Shown: positions 32,122-50,076, numbered from the stretch's first letter. The stretch: 64,000 bases of DNA from Erythrobacter sp. AP23 (GCF_001542855.1 NZ_LNBY01000018.1:310001-374000), one strand, 5' to 3'. A program made the numbers and translations. The notes: generated by a model not told the origin, from the letters alone.

Positions 32122-33410
32122 AGCGCGCGGCGTTCCTTCATGATGCGCTTGTTGCGTGCATCGACGAGGCGGAAAGCCTTGAAGACAGGAAAGCCGCGGT
32201 CGGTCCGCCCTTCGTGGCCGAGAAGCCAGATCTGCTGATAGAACCAGTAAATCCCGGCGAAACCGCTGACCGCTTTCACGATCTGAAAGCGTCTCAGAAA
32301 GCCGAGCCAGGAAGGGAGCAGGTCGAGATCGTCTTCGTAGCGAGCCAGCCCCTGCTTGCCGTCCAGCAACGCCTTCGGCGCGTCAGTGTCGACGCAAAGC
32401 GGGCGCCCCAGACCGATGACATCCGCCGCGCCGCTTTGCAGCGCCTGCTCCATCGCGGCGCGAGTGCGGAAGCCGCCGGTAACCATCAGCGGCACCGAAA
32501 CCTCCGCCTGCATCGCCCGGGCGAAATCGACGAAATAGGCTTCGCGAGCGGCAGTCGAAGGGGCGACATTCTGGGGCTCCTCGGCTTCCACACCCTCGAC
32601 GCCCATCAGCTTGGGCTGTTCATAGGTGCCGCCGGAAATCTCGATCAAATCGACCGTGGCCGCCTCGAGCCATTGGACCACCTGTAGGCTGTCGCCGAAG
32701 TCGAAGCCCCCTTTTTGGAAGTCGGCGCTGTTGAGTTTGACCGAAACCGGAAAATCCGGCCCGACCGCTTCGCGCACCGCCGTCACGATCTCGAGCAGAA
32801 AGCGCGCGCGGTTTTCGAGGCTCCCGCCGTATTCGTCGGTGCGAAGGTTCACCCGCGGCGAAAGGAATTGCGACACCAGATAGCCATGCGCGCCATGCAC
32901 CTGCACGCCGGTGAAGCCGGCATCCATGCAGGCCTTCGCGGCCACGGCCCAGCGTTTCACGAGGGCGGCGATCTCGTCCTTCGTCAGAGGCGTCGGCTTG
33001 GCGAACTGTCCACCAGGAAGAGCGAGTTGAACGTCCGAGGACGATTTCGGGTGCGGATTGACGAGTTTCTGCGTCTGCCGCCCGCCATGGCTGATCTGTG
33101 CCCAGAAATGGTTGCCATTACGCGTGGCGGCTTTGGCCCACCGGGCGAGGCGCGCCTTCATATCGGCATCGGGCTCGGACTCGATGACGACATTGCCGGG
33201 CCGCTCGAGATGATCCTTGTCGATGATGATGTTGCCCGACAGCAGCAGTCCGGCGCCGCCATCTGACCAGATGCCGTAGAGCCGTTCGAGCGCCGGAGTG
33301 GGCCTGCCGTCCGGGGTAGCCAGCCCTTCGGTCATCGCGGCTTTTGCAAGCCGGTTGGGGAGCACGGCTCCGCATGGCGATTGCAGGTCCGAAGCGAGCG
33401 TTACTGTCAT
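32118..33410 (-). CDS. NADH:flavin oxidoreductase (old yellow enzyme family)
   Basis: The 430-residue FMN TIM-barrel enzyme has NRLAKAAMTEGLA at the start, the substrate-binding HGAHGYLVSQFLSPRVN and RTDEYGGSLENRARF signatures and the FMN-binding TGGFRTRAAME plus VIGLGRPLC near the end. A C-terminal tail of about 80 residues (WLGFLRRFQIVKAVSG, then YWFYQQI) is unusual and hydrophobic. ATG 33410 has GGAGG 7 nt upstream. It reduces activated double bonds or nitro compounds in the family; the substrate is unknown. It is 12 bp downstream of gltX and so in the same operon. Confidence 0.9.
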   Translation of the reverse strand: MTVTLASDLQSPCGAVLPNRLAKAAMTEGLATPDGRPTPALERLYGIWSDGGAGLLLSGNIIIDKDHLERPGNVVIESEPDADMKARLARWAKAATRNGNHFWAQISHGGRQTQKLVNPHPKSSSDVQLALPGGQFAKPTPLTKDEIAALVKRWAVAAKACMDAGFTGVQVHGAHGYLVSQFLSPRVNLRTDEYGGSLENRARFLLEIVTAVREAVGPDFPVSVKLNSADFQKGGFDFGDSLQVVQWLEAATVDLIEISGGTYEQPKLMGVEGVEAEEPQNVAPSTAAREAYFVDFARAMQAEVSVPLMVTGGFRTRAAMEQALQSGAADVIGLGRPLCVDTDAPKALLDGKQGLARYEDDLDLLPSWLGFLRRFQIVKAVSGFAGIYWFYQQIWLLGHEGRTDRGFPVFKAFRLVDARNKRIMKERRAL

Positions 33411-33422
33411 CAATTGTCCTCC

Positions 33423-34772
33423 CTATCCCCGCGCGGGACTCTCCAGCCGGCTACGCGCACGCTCTTCGCCGATCAGCGGGAGCAGCTCGCTCATGTCCGG
33501 ACCGTGGTCCATACCCGTCAAAGCCTGTCGCAACGGCAGGAACAACGGTTTGCCCTTGCGCCCCGTCGCCTCCTTCAACCTCGCCGTGAGCGCGCGCCAC
33601 GGATCATCGCCCCATTCGAGCAGTTTGGCGGCTTCGGCCAAATAGGCGCGATCTTCCTCGGAAAACTCGCGCTGCTCGATCGGGCCGGTGACCAGTCGCC
33701 ACCATTCGGCGGCTTCGCAAACATGCGAGAGATTTGGCCGGATCGCATGCCAGCCCGCCTCGTCGATCCCCTCGGGCAGCCGGTCGGCCACCTCGGCGAA
33801 CTCCATCTCGTGCACCAGTGCCGTGTTGACGCGTTCGAGTTCGGCTTCGTCGAATTTCGCGGGCGCACGACCGAAGGTCGACAGGTCGAAACTGTCGATC
33901 AGCGCCGCGCGATCGGCAATCGGCTCTACCGGTAGCGAAGTGCCCAGCCGCGCGAGCAGCGCGACGATCGCGGCGGGTTCGATACCGCGTTCGCGAAAGG
34001 CATCGCAGCCGAGCGAACCGAGGCGTTTGGACAGCTTGCCTTCCTTACCGACCAACAGCGCTTCATGCGCAAAACGCGGCGTTTGCTGCGCTGGGTATTG
34101 CGCAGCAATAAGTGCGGTAAACATCTGGATCTGAACGGCTGTGTTGGAGACGTGATCTTCACCGCGGAGGACGTCGGTCACGCCCATATCGAGATCGTCA
34201 ACCGCGCTGGGCAACATATAGAGCCAGCTGCCGTCGGCACGGCGGATGACCGGGTCCGACAATTGCGCGGGATCGAATCTCTGCGGCCCGCGCACGCCGT
34301 CCTGCCAGGCGATCTGCTCGTCATGATCGAGCTTGAAGCGCCAATGCGGGGCAATGCCTTCCGCTTCCTTTGCGGCCTGGTCTTGCTCGCTCAGATCCAG
34401 CGCGCCGCGATCGTAGATCGGCGGAAGGCCGCGCCCGAGGCGGATTTTGCGCTTGAGTTCGAGTTCCTGCTGCGTCTCGTAACAGGGATAGACCCGACCT
34501 GCGTTGCGCAGCCCCTCGAAAGCGGCGTCGTACTTGGCCAGCCGGTTCGACTGGCGCTCCTCGCCATTCGGTTCGATACCCAGCCATGCGAGGTCGGCAC
34601 GGATCGCGTCGACATAATCCTCGCGGCTGCGTTCTGCGTCGGTATCGTCGATCCGGAGCAGGAAGCGACCGTCACTTTTTCGTGCGAGCATCCAATTGTG
34701 CAGCGCGGTGCGGATGTTGCCGACGTGAAGCCTGCCGGTGGGCGAAGGTGCGAAGCGCGTGACGATGGTCAT
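33423..34772 (-). CDS. gltX: Glutamyl-tRNA synthetase
   Basis: The 449-residue class I synthetase has RFAPSPTGRLHVGNIRTAL with the HIGH-type motif (HVGN) and KLSKR as the KMSKS-type motif (about residues 248-252). The catalytic part also contains LLRIDDTDAERS and a RGEDHVSNTA segment; the anticodon-binding helical domain ends in PLIGEERARSRLES. Alphaproteobacteria often carry two GltX paralogues, one charging tRNA-Glu and tRNA-Gln non-discriminatingly; which type this is cannot be decided here. Confidence 0.95.
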   Translation of the reverse strand: MTIVTRFAPSPTGRLHVGNIRTALHNWMLARKSDGRFLLRIDDTDAERSREDYVDAIRADLAWLGIEPNGEERQSNRLAKYDAAFEGLRNAGRVYPCYETQQELELKRKIRLGRGLPPIYDRGALDLSEQDQAAKEAEGIAPHWRFKLDHDEQIAWQDGVRGPQRFDPAQLSDPVIRRADGSWLYMLPSAVDDLDMGVTDVLRGEDHVSNTAVQIQMFTALIAAQYPAQQTPRFAHEALLVGKEGKLSKRLGSLGCDAFRERGIEPAAIVALLARLGTSLPVEPIADRAALIDSFDLSTFGRAPAKFDEAELERVNTALVHEMEFAEVADRLPEGIDEAGWHAIRPNLSHVCEAAEWWRLVTGPIEQREFSEEDRAYLAEAAKLLEWGDDPWRALTARLKEATGRKGKPLFLPLRQALTGMDHGPDMSELLPLIGEERARSRLESPARG

Positions 34773-34814
34773 GTGCGCGCGGATAGCCGAGGGTCGCGCA
34801 CTTGGCGAGAGGTC

Positions 34815-37184
34815 TCAGCCGGCGCGCTTGGTGCGGCGTTTCAGGGCGGATTCGCGCATCTGGCGGTATTCGAGGATGCCGCTCGCCTCGCTATTCATCG
34901 CCGCTTCGACCGCATCGGCGGATGCGAAACTGTCTCCGGGCACAGGCTCGCAGATCAGATAGCCTTGCGCTTCGTCGCAACCCAGCTTGCGCAGCAGGTC
35001 GAGTTGCGTTCGCGATTCGACACCTTCGGCGGTTGTCGCCATCCCCAGCGCCTTGGCGAGCCGGGTAATGCTGGTCACGATCGCCCGATTATCGGCCGAC
35101 GCTTCTATCCCTTCCACGAAGGCCCGGTCGATCTTGATCCGGTCGAAAGGGAAGCGGCGCAGGTAGCTGAGCGAGGAGTAGCCGATCCCGAAATCGTCGA
35201 GCGCGATCTTCGATCCGAGTTCACGCAGCTTCTCCAGATTGGCGGCGCAGATACCACTTTCCTGCATCAGTACATGTTCGGTAATCTCGAATTCGACCCG
35301 CGCAGGATCCATGCCCTGCGCATGGATGGCCTGGGCGACCACATCGGCCAGATGCGGGCTGCGCACCTGGGTCGGCGACAGGTTGATCGCGATGCGAAAA
35401 TCGCCATCCCATTGCGCGGTCTCGGCTAGCGCCTGGCGGATCGACCACTCGCCGATCGGCACGATCATGCCGGTTTCTTCCGCCACATAGAGAAAGTCGG
35501 TCGGAGTCACGATGCCGCGCTGCGGGTGATACCAGCGCAGCAAGGCCTCGTATCCCGCAACCTTGCCGGAATCGAGATCGATAACGGGCTGGTAATGAAG
35601 GTTGAGTTGCCCGCGCGCGATCACTTCGCGCAGGTCGCTCTCGATTTCGCGGCGCTCGCGCGCCACCCGGTCGAGGGCCTCATCGTAAATGGCCAAGGTG
35701 TCGCGCCCTTTGTCCTTCGCGGCAAACAAGGCGATATCCGCGCGGCGCATCAACTCTTCCGCCTCGCACTTGTCATCGGCGCAGCGGGCGATGCCGATGC
35801 TTCCCGAAATACGATAGACCTGGCCGTCGATTTCGAACGGTTCGCGGATCGCGGCGAGGAAACGATGGGCGCGTTCGATCAGCATGCCTGCGCCCGACCG
35901 CGTCTCGAGCAGGACCGCGAATTCGTCGCCGCCGAGCCGCGCGACCAGGTCGTGTCCGCGCACCTCGCGTTCGAGGCGCGTGCCGACTTCGCGCAAGAGC
36001 CGGTCGCCCACGAGATGGCCGCGCGTGTCGTTGACCCCCTTGAAGTCGTCGAGATCGATATAGAACAGCACCGCGCTGCGCGCACGGGAGCTATGCGCGA
36101 GGGCGGCACGCAGCCGTTCGTTGAACAGGTAACGATTGGCGAGGCCGGTGAGGTTGTCGTAATGCGCCATGAAGGCGACGCGTTCCTCGATCAGCCGGTC
36201 GCCGGTCACATCGCGTGCGACGCCGCCCAACCATCCGTTTCCGCGCGGTCGCGCCGAGAGTTTCCAGTAGCGCAGCTCGCCCTCGACGTTGAGCTTGAGA
36301 ATGAGGTCGCGGAACTGGCTGTGTTCAGCCAAATGGACCTCAAGCTGATCGCGATCGTCGCCGGGCGCGAACAGATCGATGAGGAACTTGCCCTCGAGGT
36401 CTTCCCTTGCAGCCCCGGCAGCCGCGGCGAAGCGGGCAGAGACTTCACGCAGGTGGCCATGCGGGCCAACCGTCCACAGCCAGTCGGACGAATGTTCCTC
36501 ATAATCGTTGAGCAGCATTCGCACCGTGCTCGACGCTTCACGGAGATTGAATTCCGCCTCCGCCGCCGCGACGATCTGTCTCTGCTGCTCGCGGGTGGTC
36601 CCCAGAAAGGCGACGACGAAAAACGCCAGCAGGATGAATGCGGGCCAACCGGTGCCGTCGGTCTGGATCCAAGTCGCCGCGGCGATCGAGACGGTCATAG
36701 CGGCGATATGGAAGACTGCCGCCTCGGGAGCGGTCCGGTGAACCAACAGCACGCCGCCGAGAACGGAGAAGGCGATTACCGCGAGCGCAACCGCATCGAA
36801 ACCGGATGCTACCGATGCGAGATAGGGGAAAATGACGGCCCAGATGCACGATCCGATCCATTGCAGCACTGTGAACCGGCGCCAGTAGCGTTTCAGCTCG
36901 CCGAGAGAAGCGTTCTCCTGGTCGAAACGCAGACCCATGACTGCGACAAGCGCGATCAGAGCAGCCATCGCAGCCGTCCACCCCAGAAGGATGACGAGCT
37001 GCGCCCGATCAAAAAACATGTAGTTTAGGGCAGCGATCGAACCGAGCGACGGCAGTAGGGACAACCGCATCCCGATGTCCACGTCCGCCAACCGGCGAGT
37101 CAGCAGGAGATATTCCAGCGAATGCCTCTCGGCACATTCACCTCCCGCGTCGCGCACTTCGGTGTCGGGCTCTGCTGCGGCCAC
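34815..37184 (-). CDS. Membrane GGDEF-EAL protein with PAS domain (c-di-GMP turnover)
   Basis: The 789-residue protein has about six N-terminal membrane helices (roughly 40-195). A PAS-like domain (about 215-325, with DWLWTVGPHGHLREVS) follows, then GGDEF and EAL domains. The GGDEF motif ARLGGDEFAVLLE is intact and has the inhibitory I-site RGHD five residues before it, so a cyclase with product inhibition is likely. The EAL domain shows GYEALLRW, NLSPTQ, EITEHVLM and DDFGIGYSSL, so the phosphodiesterase residues are also present. Both activities may exist, with the membrane and PAS parts setting the balance. It is 42 bp upstream of gltX on the same strand; no phosphorelay partner is adjacent. 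Confidence 0.94.
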   Translation of the reverse strand: MAAAEPDTEVRDAGGECAERHSLEYLLLTRRLADVDIGMRLSLLPSLGSIAALNYMFFDRAQLVILLGWTAAMAALIALVAVMGLRFDQENASLGELKRYWRRFTVLQWIGSCIWAVIFPYLASVASGFDAVALAVIAFSVLGGVLLVHRTAPEAAVFHIAAMTVSIAAATWIQTDGTGWPAFILLAFFVVAFLGTTREQQRQIVAAAEAEFNLREASSTVRMLLNDYEEHSSDWLWTVGPHGHLREVSARFAAAAGAAREDLEGKFLIDLFAPGDDRDQLEVHLAEHSQFRDLILKLNVEGELRYWKLSARPRGNGWLGGVARDVTGDRLIEERVAFMAHYDNLTGLANRYLFNERLRAALAHSSRARSAVLFYIDLDDFKGVNDTRGHLVGDRLLREVGTRLEREVRGHDLVARLGGDEFAVLLETRSGAGMLIERAHRFLAAIREPFEIDGQVYRISGSIGIARCADDKCEAEELMRRADIALFAAKDKGRDTLAIYDEALDRVARERREIESDLREVIARGQLNLHYQPVIDLDSGKVAGYEALLRWYHPQRGIVTPTDFLYVAEETGMIVPIGEWSIRQALAETAQWDGDFRIAINLSPTQVRSPHLADVVAQAIHAQGMDPARVEFEITEHVLMQESGICAANLEKLRELGSKIALDDFGIGYSSLSYLRRFPFDRIKIDRAFVEGIEASADNRAIVTSITRLAKALGMATTAEGVESRTQLDLLRKLGCDEAQGYLICEPVPGDSFASADAVEAAMNSEASGILEYRQMRESALKRRTKRAG

Positions 37185-37310
37185 GAATTCCCCCGGTTGT
37201 GGCCCTCACCACCGACGTGGCCACTTACCACACACCGTGCAGCCCATCTCACTTACCGTCAAGCAACATACGGCGTCTCAGTATTCATGCCGATATAGGC
37301 GTTTGAAGGC

Positions 37311-37343
37311 AAAAAGGCCCCGCCGGATCGCTCCGACGGGGCC
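37311..37343 (-). terminator. Rho-independent terminator of rpoC
   Basis: GGCCCCGCCGGA pairs with TCCGACGGGGCC around a TCGC loop, with one C-A mismatch, and TTTTT follows on the minus strand; a TTTT also follows on the plus strand. It is 28 bp past the rpoC stop and could work in both directions. Confidence 0.88.
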
Positions 37344-37370
37344 TTTTACTGTTACATTGACCAGTAAGGC

Positions 37371-41699
<4,329 letters not shown>

Positions 41700-41758
41700 G
41701 ACTTATTCCCTTAGCGGGTGAATTCCTTGTGGGCGGGGGTGGGGAGCGCGTGGCCCCC

Positions 41759-45967
<4,209 letters not shown>

Positions 45968-46483
45968 AAGGGGTAGTTACCTCTTCTCGTGTGCGCCGGA
46001 GATCGTCCGCGTCTCTGGGCGGACAACCCCTCGGAATTCGTGTCTCATGCGCGTGAGATCATAGCCGGGACGCGAAAAGGCCGCAGCGTGACGCACACCG
46101 GTCCCGGCATGCCTGCTGCAGCTTCTCAAGCGTCGCGAATATGGAAACGCCGCTTCCATCCTGTGCCCGATCCCCGCGCATGAATCGGACTCGCTCGAAG
46201 CGTGCGGTCGGGAGGCCATGTAGGAATTGCGGCGCCGCGAGTCAAACACCGAAGCGCACTGCGGGGCTCGGGTGACCATCGAAGAACCGCGTCCGATCCG
46301 AATAGCAGTGCGATTCACAGTGTAATTATCGTTTATCGATATTATCGATTGACGATAAGGTCCACTGCTATTATCGAATATCGATATCACACGCCAAGGG
46401 GAGCAACCCGTGAAACTGCAAATCCATTCGAAATCGCAGCGAAAGCGCAGTCCAGCGCAGGCGCTGCCAACCAAGGAGGCCCC
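45968..46483. promoter_or_regulatory. Divergent region of rpoBC and DUF2975/HTH genes with TATCG repeats
   Basis: This 516-bp gap has no convincing gene. At 46326-46358 an imperfect palindrome is built from TTATCG units (46326, 46333, 46342) closing with CGATAA (46353-46358). A second, perfect element, TATCGA-ATA-TCGATA, is at 46372-46386. They lie about 100-160 bp before the DUF2975 start and suit operators for the HTH protein of that operon. The rpoB promoter must also lie here, but I cannot place it firmly. Confidence 0.55.
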
Positions 46484-47035
46484 ATGCCAGAATTGACACG
46501 CCCCAACGACCTGTTGCTTTTGGCAGGCAAGGTGCTCGCCGTGCTTGCCCAGGCGACAATGGCGATCGCAGCCGTGGCGCTTGCCCTGGCCGGCGGAACC
46601 GCCATCGCGAATCGCGACAAGATTTCGATCGACTATGCCGAGGCGCTGGGCGATCCGGCGGCGATCTTCCCACTGTCCACCCTGCTGGGTGCGGTCGCGC
46701 TCGCCCTGGTCATCGTCGCCGCACTGTTGGTCTTCTTCGACCAGCTCCGCCGCATCATCGCGACGGCCGGGAGGGGCGATCCCTTTGCTCCCATCAATGC
46801 CGACCGCCTCGGGCGAATGGCGTGGCTGATGTTGCTAGTGCAAGTCCTGCTCCACCCCACATGGGCGATGGCGGAACGTTTTAGCCGGATCGCCCAGGGC
46901 CTCGACACGCTGCGGGTCGGCATCGGCAGCGGCATCGACATTGGCGGCATCCTCCTCGTGGTCATCCTGTTCCTGCTCGCCCGCATCTTCCGCCACGGAA
47001 CCTCGATGAGAGAAGATCTGGAGGGGACCGTCTGA
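46484..47035 (+). CDS. DUF2975 membrane protein
   Basis: The 183-residue protein has four membrane helices (about 12-35, 60-85, 108-125, 150-170). The linker between the second and third contains FDQLRRIIATAGRGDPFAPINADRLGRMAW, the DUF2975 signature (RxI-x5-GDPF-x5-RLRxMAW type). ATG 46484 has GGAGG 5 nt upstream. The next gene encodes a small XRE-type HTH protein and starts on the TGA stop (TGATG). DUF2975-HTH pairs are common two-gene units; a membrane sensor controlling or sequestering the regulator is a plausible but unproven model. Confidence 0.85.
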   Translation: MPELTRPNDLLLLAGKVLAVLAQATMAIAAVALALAGGTAIANRDKISIDYAEALGDPAAIFPLSTLLGAVALALVIVAALLVFFDQLRRIIATAGRGDPFAPINADRLGRMAWLMLLVQVLLHPTWAMAERFSRIAQGLDTLRVGIGSGIDIGGILLVVILFLLARIFRHGTSMREDLEGTV

Positions 47036-47241
47036 TGCCTGTTACCGTCAAATTAGACGAATTGCTCCAGCAGCGCGGCATGACGCTGACCGAGCTGGCC
47101 GACCGGGTCGGCCTCACCCTCGCCAACCTATCGATCCTCAAGACCGGCAAAGCGAAAGCGATCCGGTTCTCGACGCTCGACGCGATCTGCCGCGAGCTCG
47201 AATGCCAGCCGGGCGACCTGCTCGGCTACAAGGACAGCTGA
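47035..47241 (+). CDS. Small XRE-family HTH regulator (YozG-like)
   Basis: This 68-residue protein is almost only an HTH domain: KLDELLQQRGMTLTELADRVG, LANLSILKTGKAKAIRFS and LDAICRELECQPGDLLGY. This is the YozG/Cro-C1 type commonly coupled to DUF2975 proteins. Its ATG overlaps the DUF2975 stop by one base. The TATCG palindromes upstream of the pair are the likely target, making it autoregulatory; this is inferred. The gene ends 50 bp before the DJ-1-like gene. Confidence 0.9.
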   Translation: MPVTVKLDELLQQRGMTLTELADRVGLTLANLSILKTGKAKAIRFSTLDAICRELECQPGDLLGYKDS

Positions 47242-47291
47242 CCGACACCCCGCCGACTGTCTCTTTTACGTTAAACACCAAGGAGCGTGTG

Positions 47292-48329
47292 ATGATACGC
47301 ATGATACTGCTTGCCCTGACCCTATTGCTGGTAAGTCCCCACGCGATTGCTGCGGAGACGGGCCAGTCCGACCGCATCCTGCTGGTTGTGAGCAGCCACG
47401 GCCGGGACGGCGGCGAAAGCCAGCCCGGATACGAAATGGACGAATTGTCACAGGCCTGGCTGGTCCTGCGGGACAACGGTTTCGAAGTGGACATCGCCAG
47501 CCCGTCAGGCGGTGCGGTGGTCGCCGACAAGTTCGACGCCGAAAAAGCCTATAATGCCGCATTCCTCGCCGACCCTATTGCCCAGTCCAAGCTGGCCTCG
47601 ACGCTGATGCTCGAGACCGGAATGGGCGATAGATACACAGGCGTGCTGGTGATCGGCGGCAAGGGCGCGATGATGGACCTGCCGTTCAGCCAGGTGCTCC
47701 AGCAGATACTGGCCGACACCTACGAACGGGAGGGCGTGATCGCCGCCGTCTGTCACGGCCCCGCAGTGTTGGCTCGCATGCGGACCGAGGACGGATCGCA
47801 CTTCGTCGCAGGCAGAATGCTCGCCGGGTTCACCGACGAAGAGGAAAGCAGCTTCGGCAAGAAATGGGTGCCGCACTTCCCCTTTCTGCTCGAAAGCGAG
47901 CTGCGCAGGATCGGGGCGACGTTCAGCGAAGGGCCGATCATGACCCCTCACGTTGCGACCGATGGCAGGATCGTGACCGGGCAGAACCCGTTCTCGGTCG
48001 CTCGCACCGCCGATGCCATGATCCGCGCGCTCGGTCAGGCTCCCAAGGCGCGTGAGCCTTGGGCCGACGAGCGCAGCATGGAACTGGTGCGTCAGTTCGC
48101 CGAAGGCGACCGCGCTCCGCTCGCCCAGGCGCTTGCCGAGGACCCCGCGGCACTCGACCCGATGTTGATCGCGGCGTGGGGGTACTATCGCTCGCTGGAG
48201 GAGACCATCGACCGGGCGGCGCTCGCCCAGGCCATAGCGGTGATGGAACTTGCATTCCCCCATCTCCAGATGCCCGAATTCGAGGGAGTGATCGCCGAAG
48301 CGCGACGTCGACTGGAGGGGCTTTCGTGA
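47292..48329 (+). CDS. Secreted DJ-1/PfpI family protein
   Basis: The 345-residue protein has a signal peptide (MIRMILLALTLLLVSPHAIAA). A DJ-1/PfpI (glutamine amidotransferase-like) domain follows: ILLVVSSHGRDGGESQPGYEMDELS, FEVDIASPSGG, LVIGGKGAMMDLPFS and the nucleophile elbow AAVCHGPAVL. It resembles the Hsp31/YhbO-HchA branch. About 90 C-terminal residues (from REPWADERSME) form a helical extension outside the domain. ATG 47292 has AGGAG 6 nt upstream. Activity as glyoxalase III, chaperone or peptidase cannot be chosen from sequence; export is unusual for the family. Confidence 0.85.
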   Translation: MIRMILLALTLLLVSPHAIAAETGQSDRILLVVSSHGRDGGESQPGYEMDELSQAWLVLRDNGFEVDIASPSGGAVVADKFDAEKAYNAAFLADPIAQSKLASTLMLETGMGDRYTGVLVIGGKGAMMDLPFSQVLQQILADTYEREGVIAAVCHGPAVLARMRTEDGSHFVAGRMLAGFTDEEESSFGKKWVPHFPFLLESELRRIGATFSEGPIMTPHVATDGRIVTGQNPFSVARTADAMIRALGQAPKAREPWADERSMELVRQFAEGDRAPLAQALAEDPAALDPMLIAAWGYYRSLEETIDRAALAQAIAVMELAFPHLQMPEFEGVIAEARRRLEGLS

Positions 48330-48461
48330 TCGGCTCTCCCCGCCACGTACACTGGGCGCCTGCCTGCCAAGCGTGCGGGGGCAGCGGAACCGGCAAGGCA
48401 GGTGCCGCGTTGTCGATCAATACCGGTCATGACTGATGCCGGTTCCAACAGGGGAGTTTTT

Positions 48462-48695
48462 ATGAAGAAGATCATGCTTGTCGCCGTGCCCGCACTGTTC
48501 GCCCTTTCCGCCTGCGACGGCCCGGCTGAAGAGGCTGGCGAGGAAATCGACGATATCGCCGAGGCCGAGGCGGAGGTGATGGACGAACGCGCCGAAGCGC
48601 TCGATGCCGTGGCCGATGCGACCGAAGACACCGGCGAATCCGCCGAGCTCGAACAGGAGGCCGAAGCCCTTGAGGAACAGGCCGACGGCATCTGA
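48462..48695 (+). CDS. Small acidic lipoprotein
   Basis: The 77-residue protein begins MKKIMLVAVPALFALSAC, a signal with an LSAC lipobox. The mature peptide is almost wholly Glu/Ala/Asp with heptad-like spacing, probably a surface-exposed helix. The ATG 48462 has GGGGAG 6 nt upstream. It resembles the lipoprotein at 63725-63976 in composition. No function is known. A hairpin terminator follows. Confidence 0.8.
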   Translation: MKKIMLVAVPALFALSACDGPAEEAGEEIDDIAEAEAEVMDERAEALDAVADATEDTGESAELEQEAEALEEQADGI

Positions 48696-48743
48696 TAGGC
48701 TGCCGCAAGTGTCGGAACGCTTGACTCCGACGCCGAAATCCTT

Positions 48744-48775
48744 AGAGGCCCGCCACCGAACGGCGGGTCTCTTTG
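48744..48775 (+). terminator. Rho-independent terminator
   Basis: AGAGGCCCGCC (48744-48754) pairs with GGCGGGTCTCT (48762-48772), with one G-T pair, followed by T-rich sequence. It is 48 bp past the small lipoprotein stop. Confidence 0.75.
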
Positions 48776-49003
48776 ATTCTGCCCGTTCATCCGTCCGAGA
48801 CAGTTGGTGAAGGCAATCTGGCCTTCTTAATTTCCAGCCTAGACGGGGAACAGAGATTTTCCGGCGATGCGCAAGCCTCGCCGTTTCGCGCCGGATGGCG
48901 CACTCCTTCCCCATCAACGGACTCGCCCGTTCCGGTTCGCCGGAATGGACAAACGTAGCCGGTCGCCTGCCGCAAGCGGGTGGCCATAGTGAAGGAGTAT
49001 GGC
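48776..49003 (+). promoter_or_regulatory. rplJ leader, possible L10 autoregulatory region
   Basis: This 228-bp stretch between the terminator and rplJ has no gene. It can form hairpins (for example GGAAGGC-like/GCCTTC around 48812-48828). In many bacteria the rplJ leader folds into the binding site for the L10-L12 complex. Position and length suit that role, but I could not match the kink-turn consensus by eye. Confidence 0.45.
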
Positions 49004-49519
49004 ATGGATCGTTCGCAGAAAGCCGATGCGGTCGCCCAGCTCAGCGATGTCTTCAGCCAGGCCGGCGTGGTGGTCGTCACCCGCAACCTGGGCCTGACGG
49101 TCGAACAGTCGACCGAACTGCGCTCGAAGATGCGTGAAGCAGGGGCAACCTACAAGGTTGCGAAGAACCGTCTTGCCAAGCTCGCCCTGAAGGACACCGA
49201 CTATGCAGGTATCGACGAATACCTGACCGGTCCGACCGCCCTCGGATATTCCGAGGATCCGGTTGCCGCGGCCAAGGCCGTGGTGGACTTCGCCAAGACC
49301 ACCGACAAGATCGAAATCATCGGCGGTTCGATGGGCGCGCAGAAGCTCGACGAAGCAGGGGTCAAGGCGCTCGCCTCGATGCCCAGCCTCGACGAACTTC
49401 GTGGCACGATCGTGGGCCTCCTCAACGCGCCGGCGACCAAGGTCGTCCGCACGGTCAAGGAACCCACCTCGATGCTCGCACGCGTTTTCGGTGCCTATGG
49501 CGCCAAGGAAGCCGCGTAA
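49004..49519 (+). CDS. rplJ: Ribosomal protein L10
   Basis: The 171-residue protein begins MDRSQKADAVAQL, the standard alphaproteobacterial N-terminus. VVVTRNLGLTVEQ, YKVAKNRLAKLAL and the C-terminal LARVFGAYGAKE helix that carries L12 dimers are all visible. ATG 49004 has AAGGAG 6 nt upstream, so the in-frame ATG at 48980 is not needed. L10 anchors the L7/L12 stalk on the 50S subunit. rplL follows after 83 bp. Confidence 0.98.
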   Translation: MDRSQKADAVAQLSDVFSQAGVVVVTRNLGLTVEQSTELRSKMREAGATYKVAKNRLAKLALKDTDYAGIDEYLTGPTALGYSEDPVAAAKAVVDFAKTTDKIEIIGGSMGAQKLDEAGVKALASMPSLDELRGTIVGLLNAPATKVVRTVKEPTSMLARVFGAYGAKEAA

Positions 49520-49602
49520 GAGCTGGTTCTCGCGCAGAACACATATTCATCGGGGCATTCGTCCATCAGGACACCCCGGCCTTATATTTGGAGTGAAACA
49601 TC

Positions 49603-49983
49603 ATGGCCGATATCGCCAAGCTTGTTGAAGAACTGTCGAAGCTGACCGTCATGGAAGCCGCTGAGCTTGCCAAGGCGCTCGAAGAAGAGTGGGGCGTTAG
49701 CGCCGCCGCTGCCGTTGCCGTTGCCGGTCCCGCCGCTGGTGGCCCCGACGGTGGCGCCGCTGCCGAAGAAAAGGACGAATTCGACGTCGTCCTGACCGGC
49801 GACGGTGGCAAGAAGATCCAGGTTATCAAGGAAGTCCGCGCCATCACCGGCCTGGGCCTCTCGGAAGCCAAGGCTCTCGTCGAAGGCGCGCCCAAGCCGC
49901 TCAAGGAAGGCGTCAACAAGGCGGAAGCCGAAGAAATCAAGGGCAAGATCGAAGCAGCCGGCGGTACCGTCGAGCTCAAGTAA
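49603..49983 (+). CDS. rplL: Ribosomal protein L7/L12
   Basis: The 126-residue protein has the N-terminal dimerisation helices ([21 protein letters not shown]), an Ala/Gly-rich hinge (about 40-55) and the C-terminal factor-binding domain with [24 protein letters not shown] (cited in two parts). Length is standard. It is in an operon with rplJ and ends in two hairpins. rpoB does not follow, contrary to the common order. Confidence 0.99.
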   Translation: MADIAKLVEELSKLTVMEAAELAKALEEEWGVSAAAAVAVAGPAAGGPDGGAAAEEKDEFDVVLTGDGGKKIQVIKEVRAITGLGLSEAKALVEGAPKPLKEGVNKAEAEEIKGKIEAAGGTVELK

Positions 49984-50047
49984 GCCCTGTCCCCGCGCAG
50001 GCGGGGATCTGCTTACGCTTCGATCTCGTTTCGCGAGATCACGCGAA

Positions 50048-50076
50048 GGGCGGTGCCAGGTGGCGCCGCCCTTTTT
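50048..50076 (+). terminator. Rho-independent terminator of rplJL
   Basis: GGGCGGTGCC pairs with GGCGCCGCCC (one G-T) around AGGT and is followed by TTTTT. A short GC hairpin at 49991-50006 without a T-run lies earlier. Confidence 0.9.
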
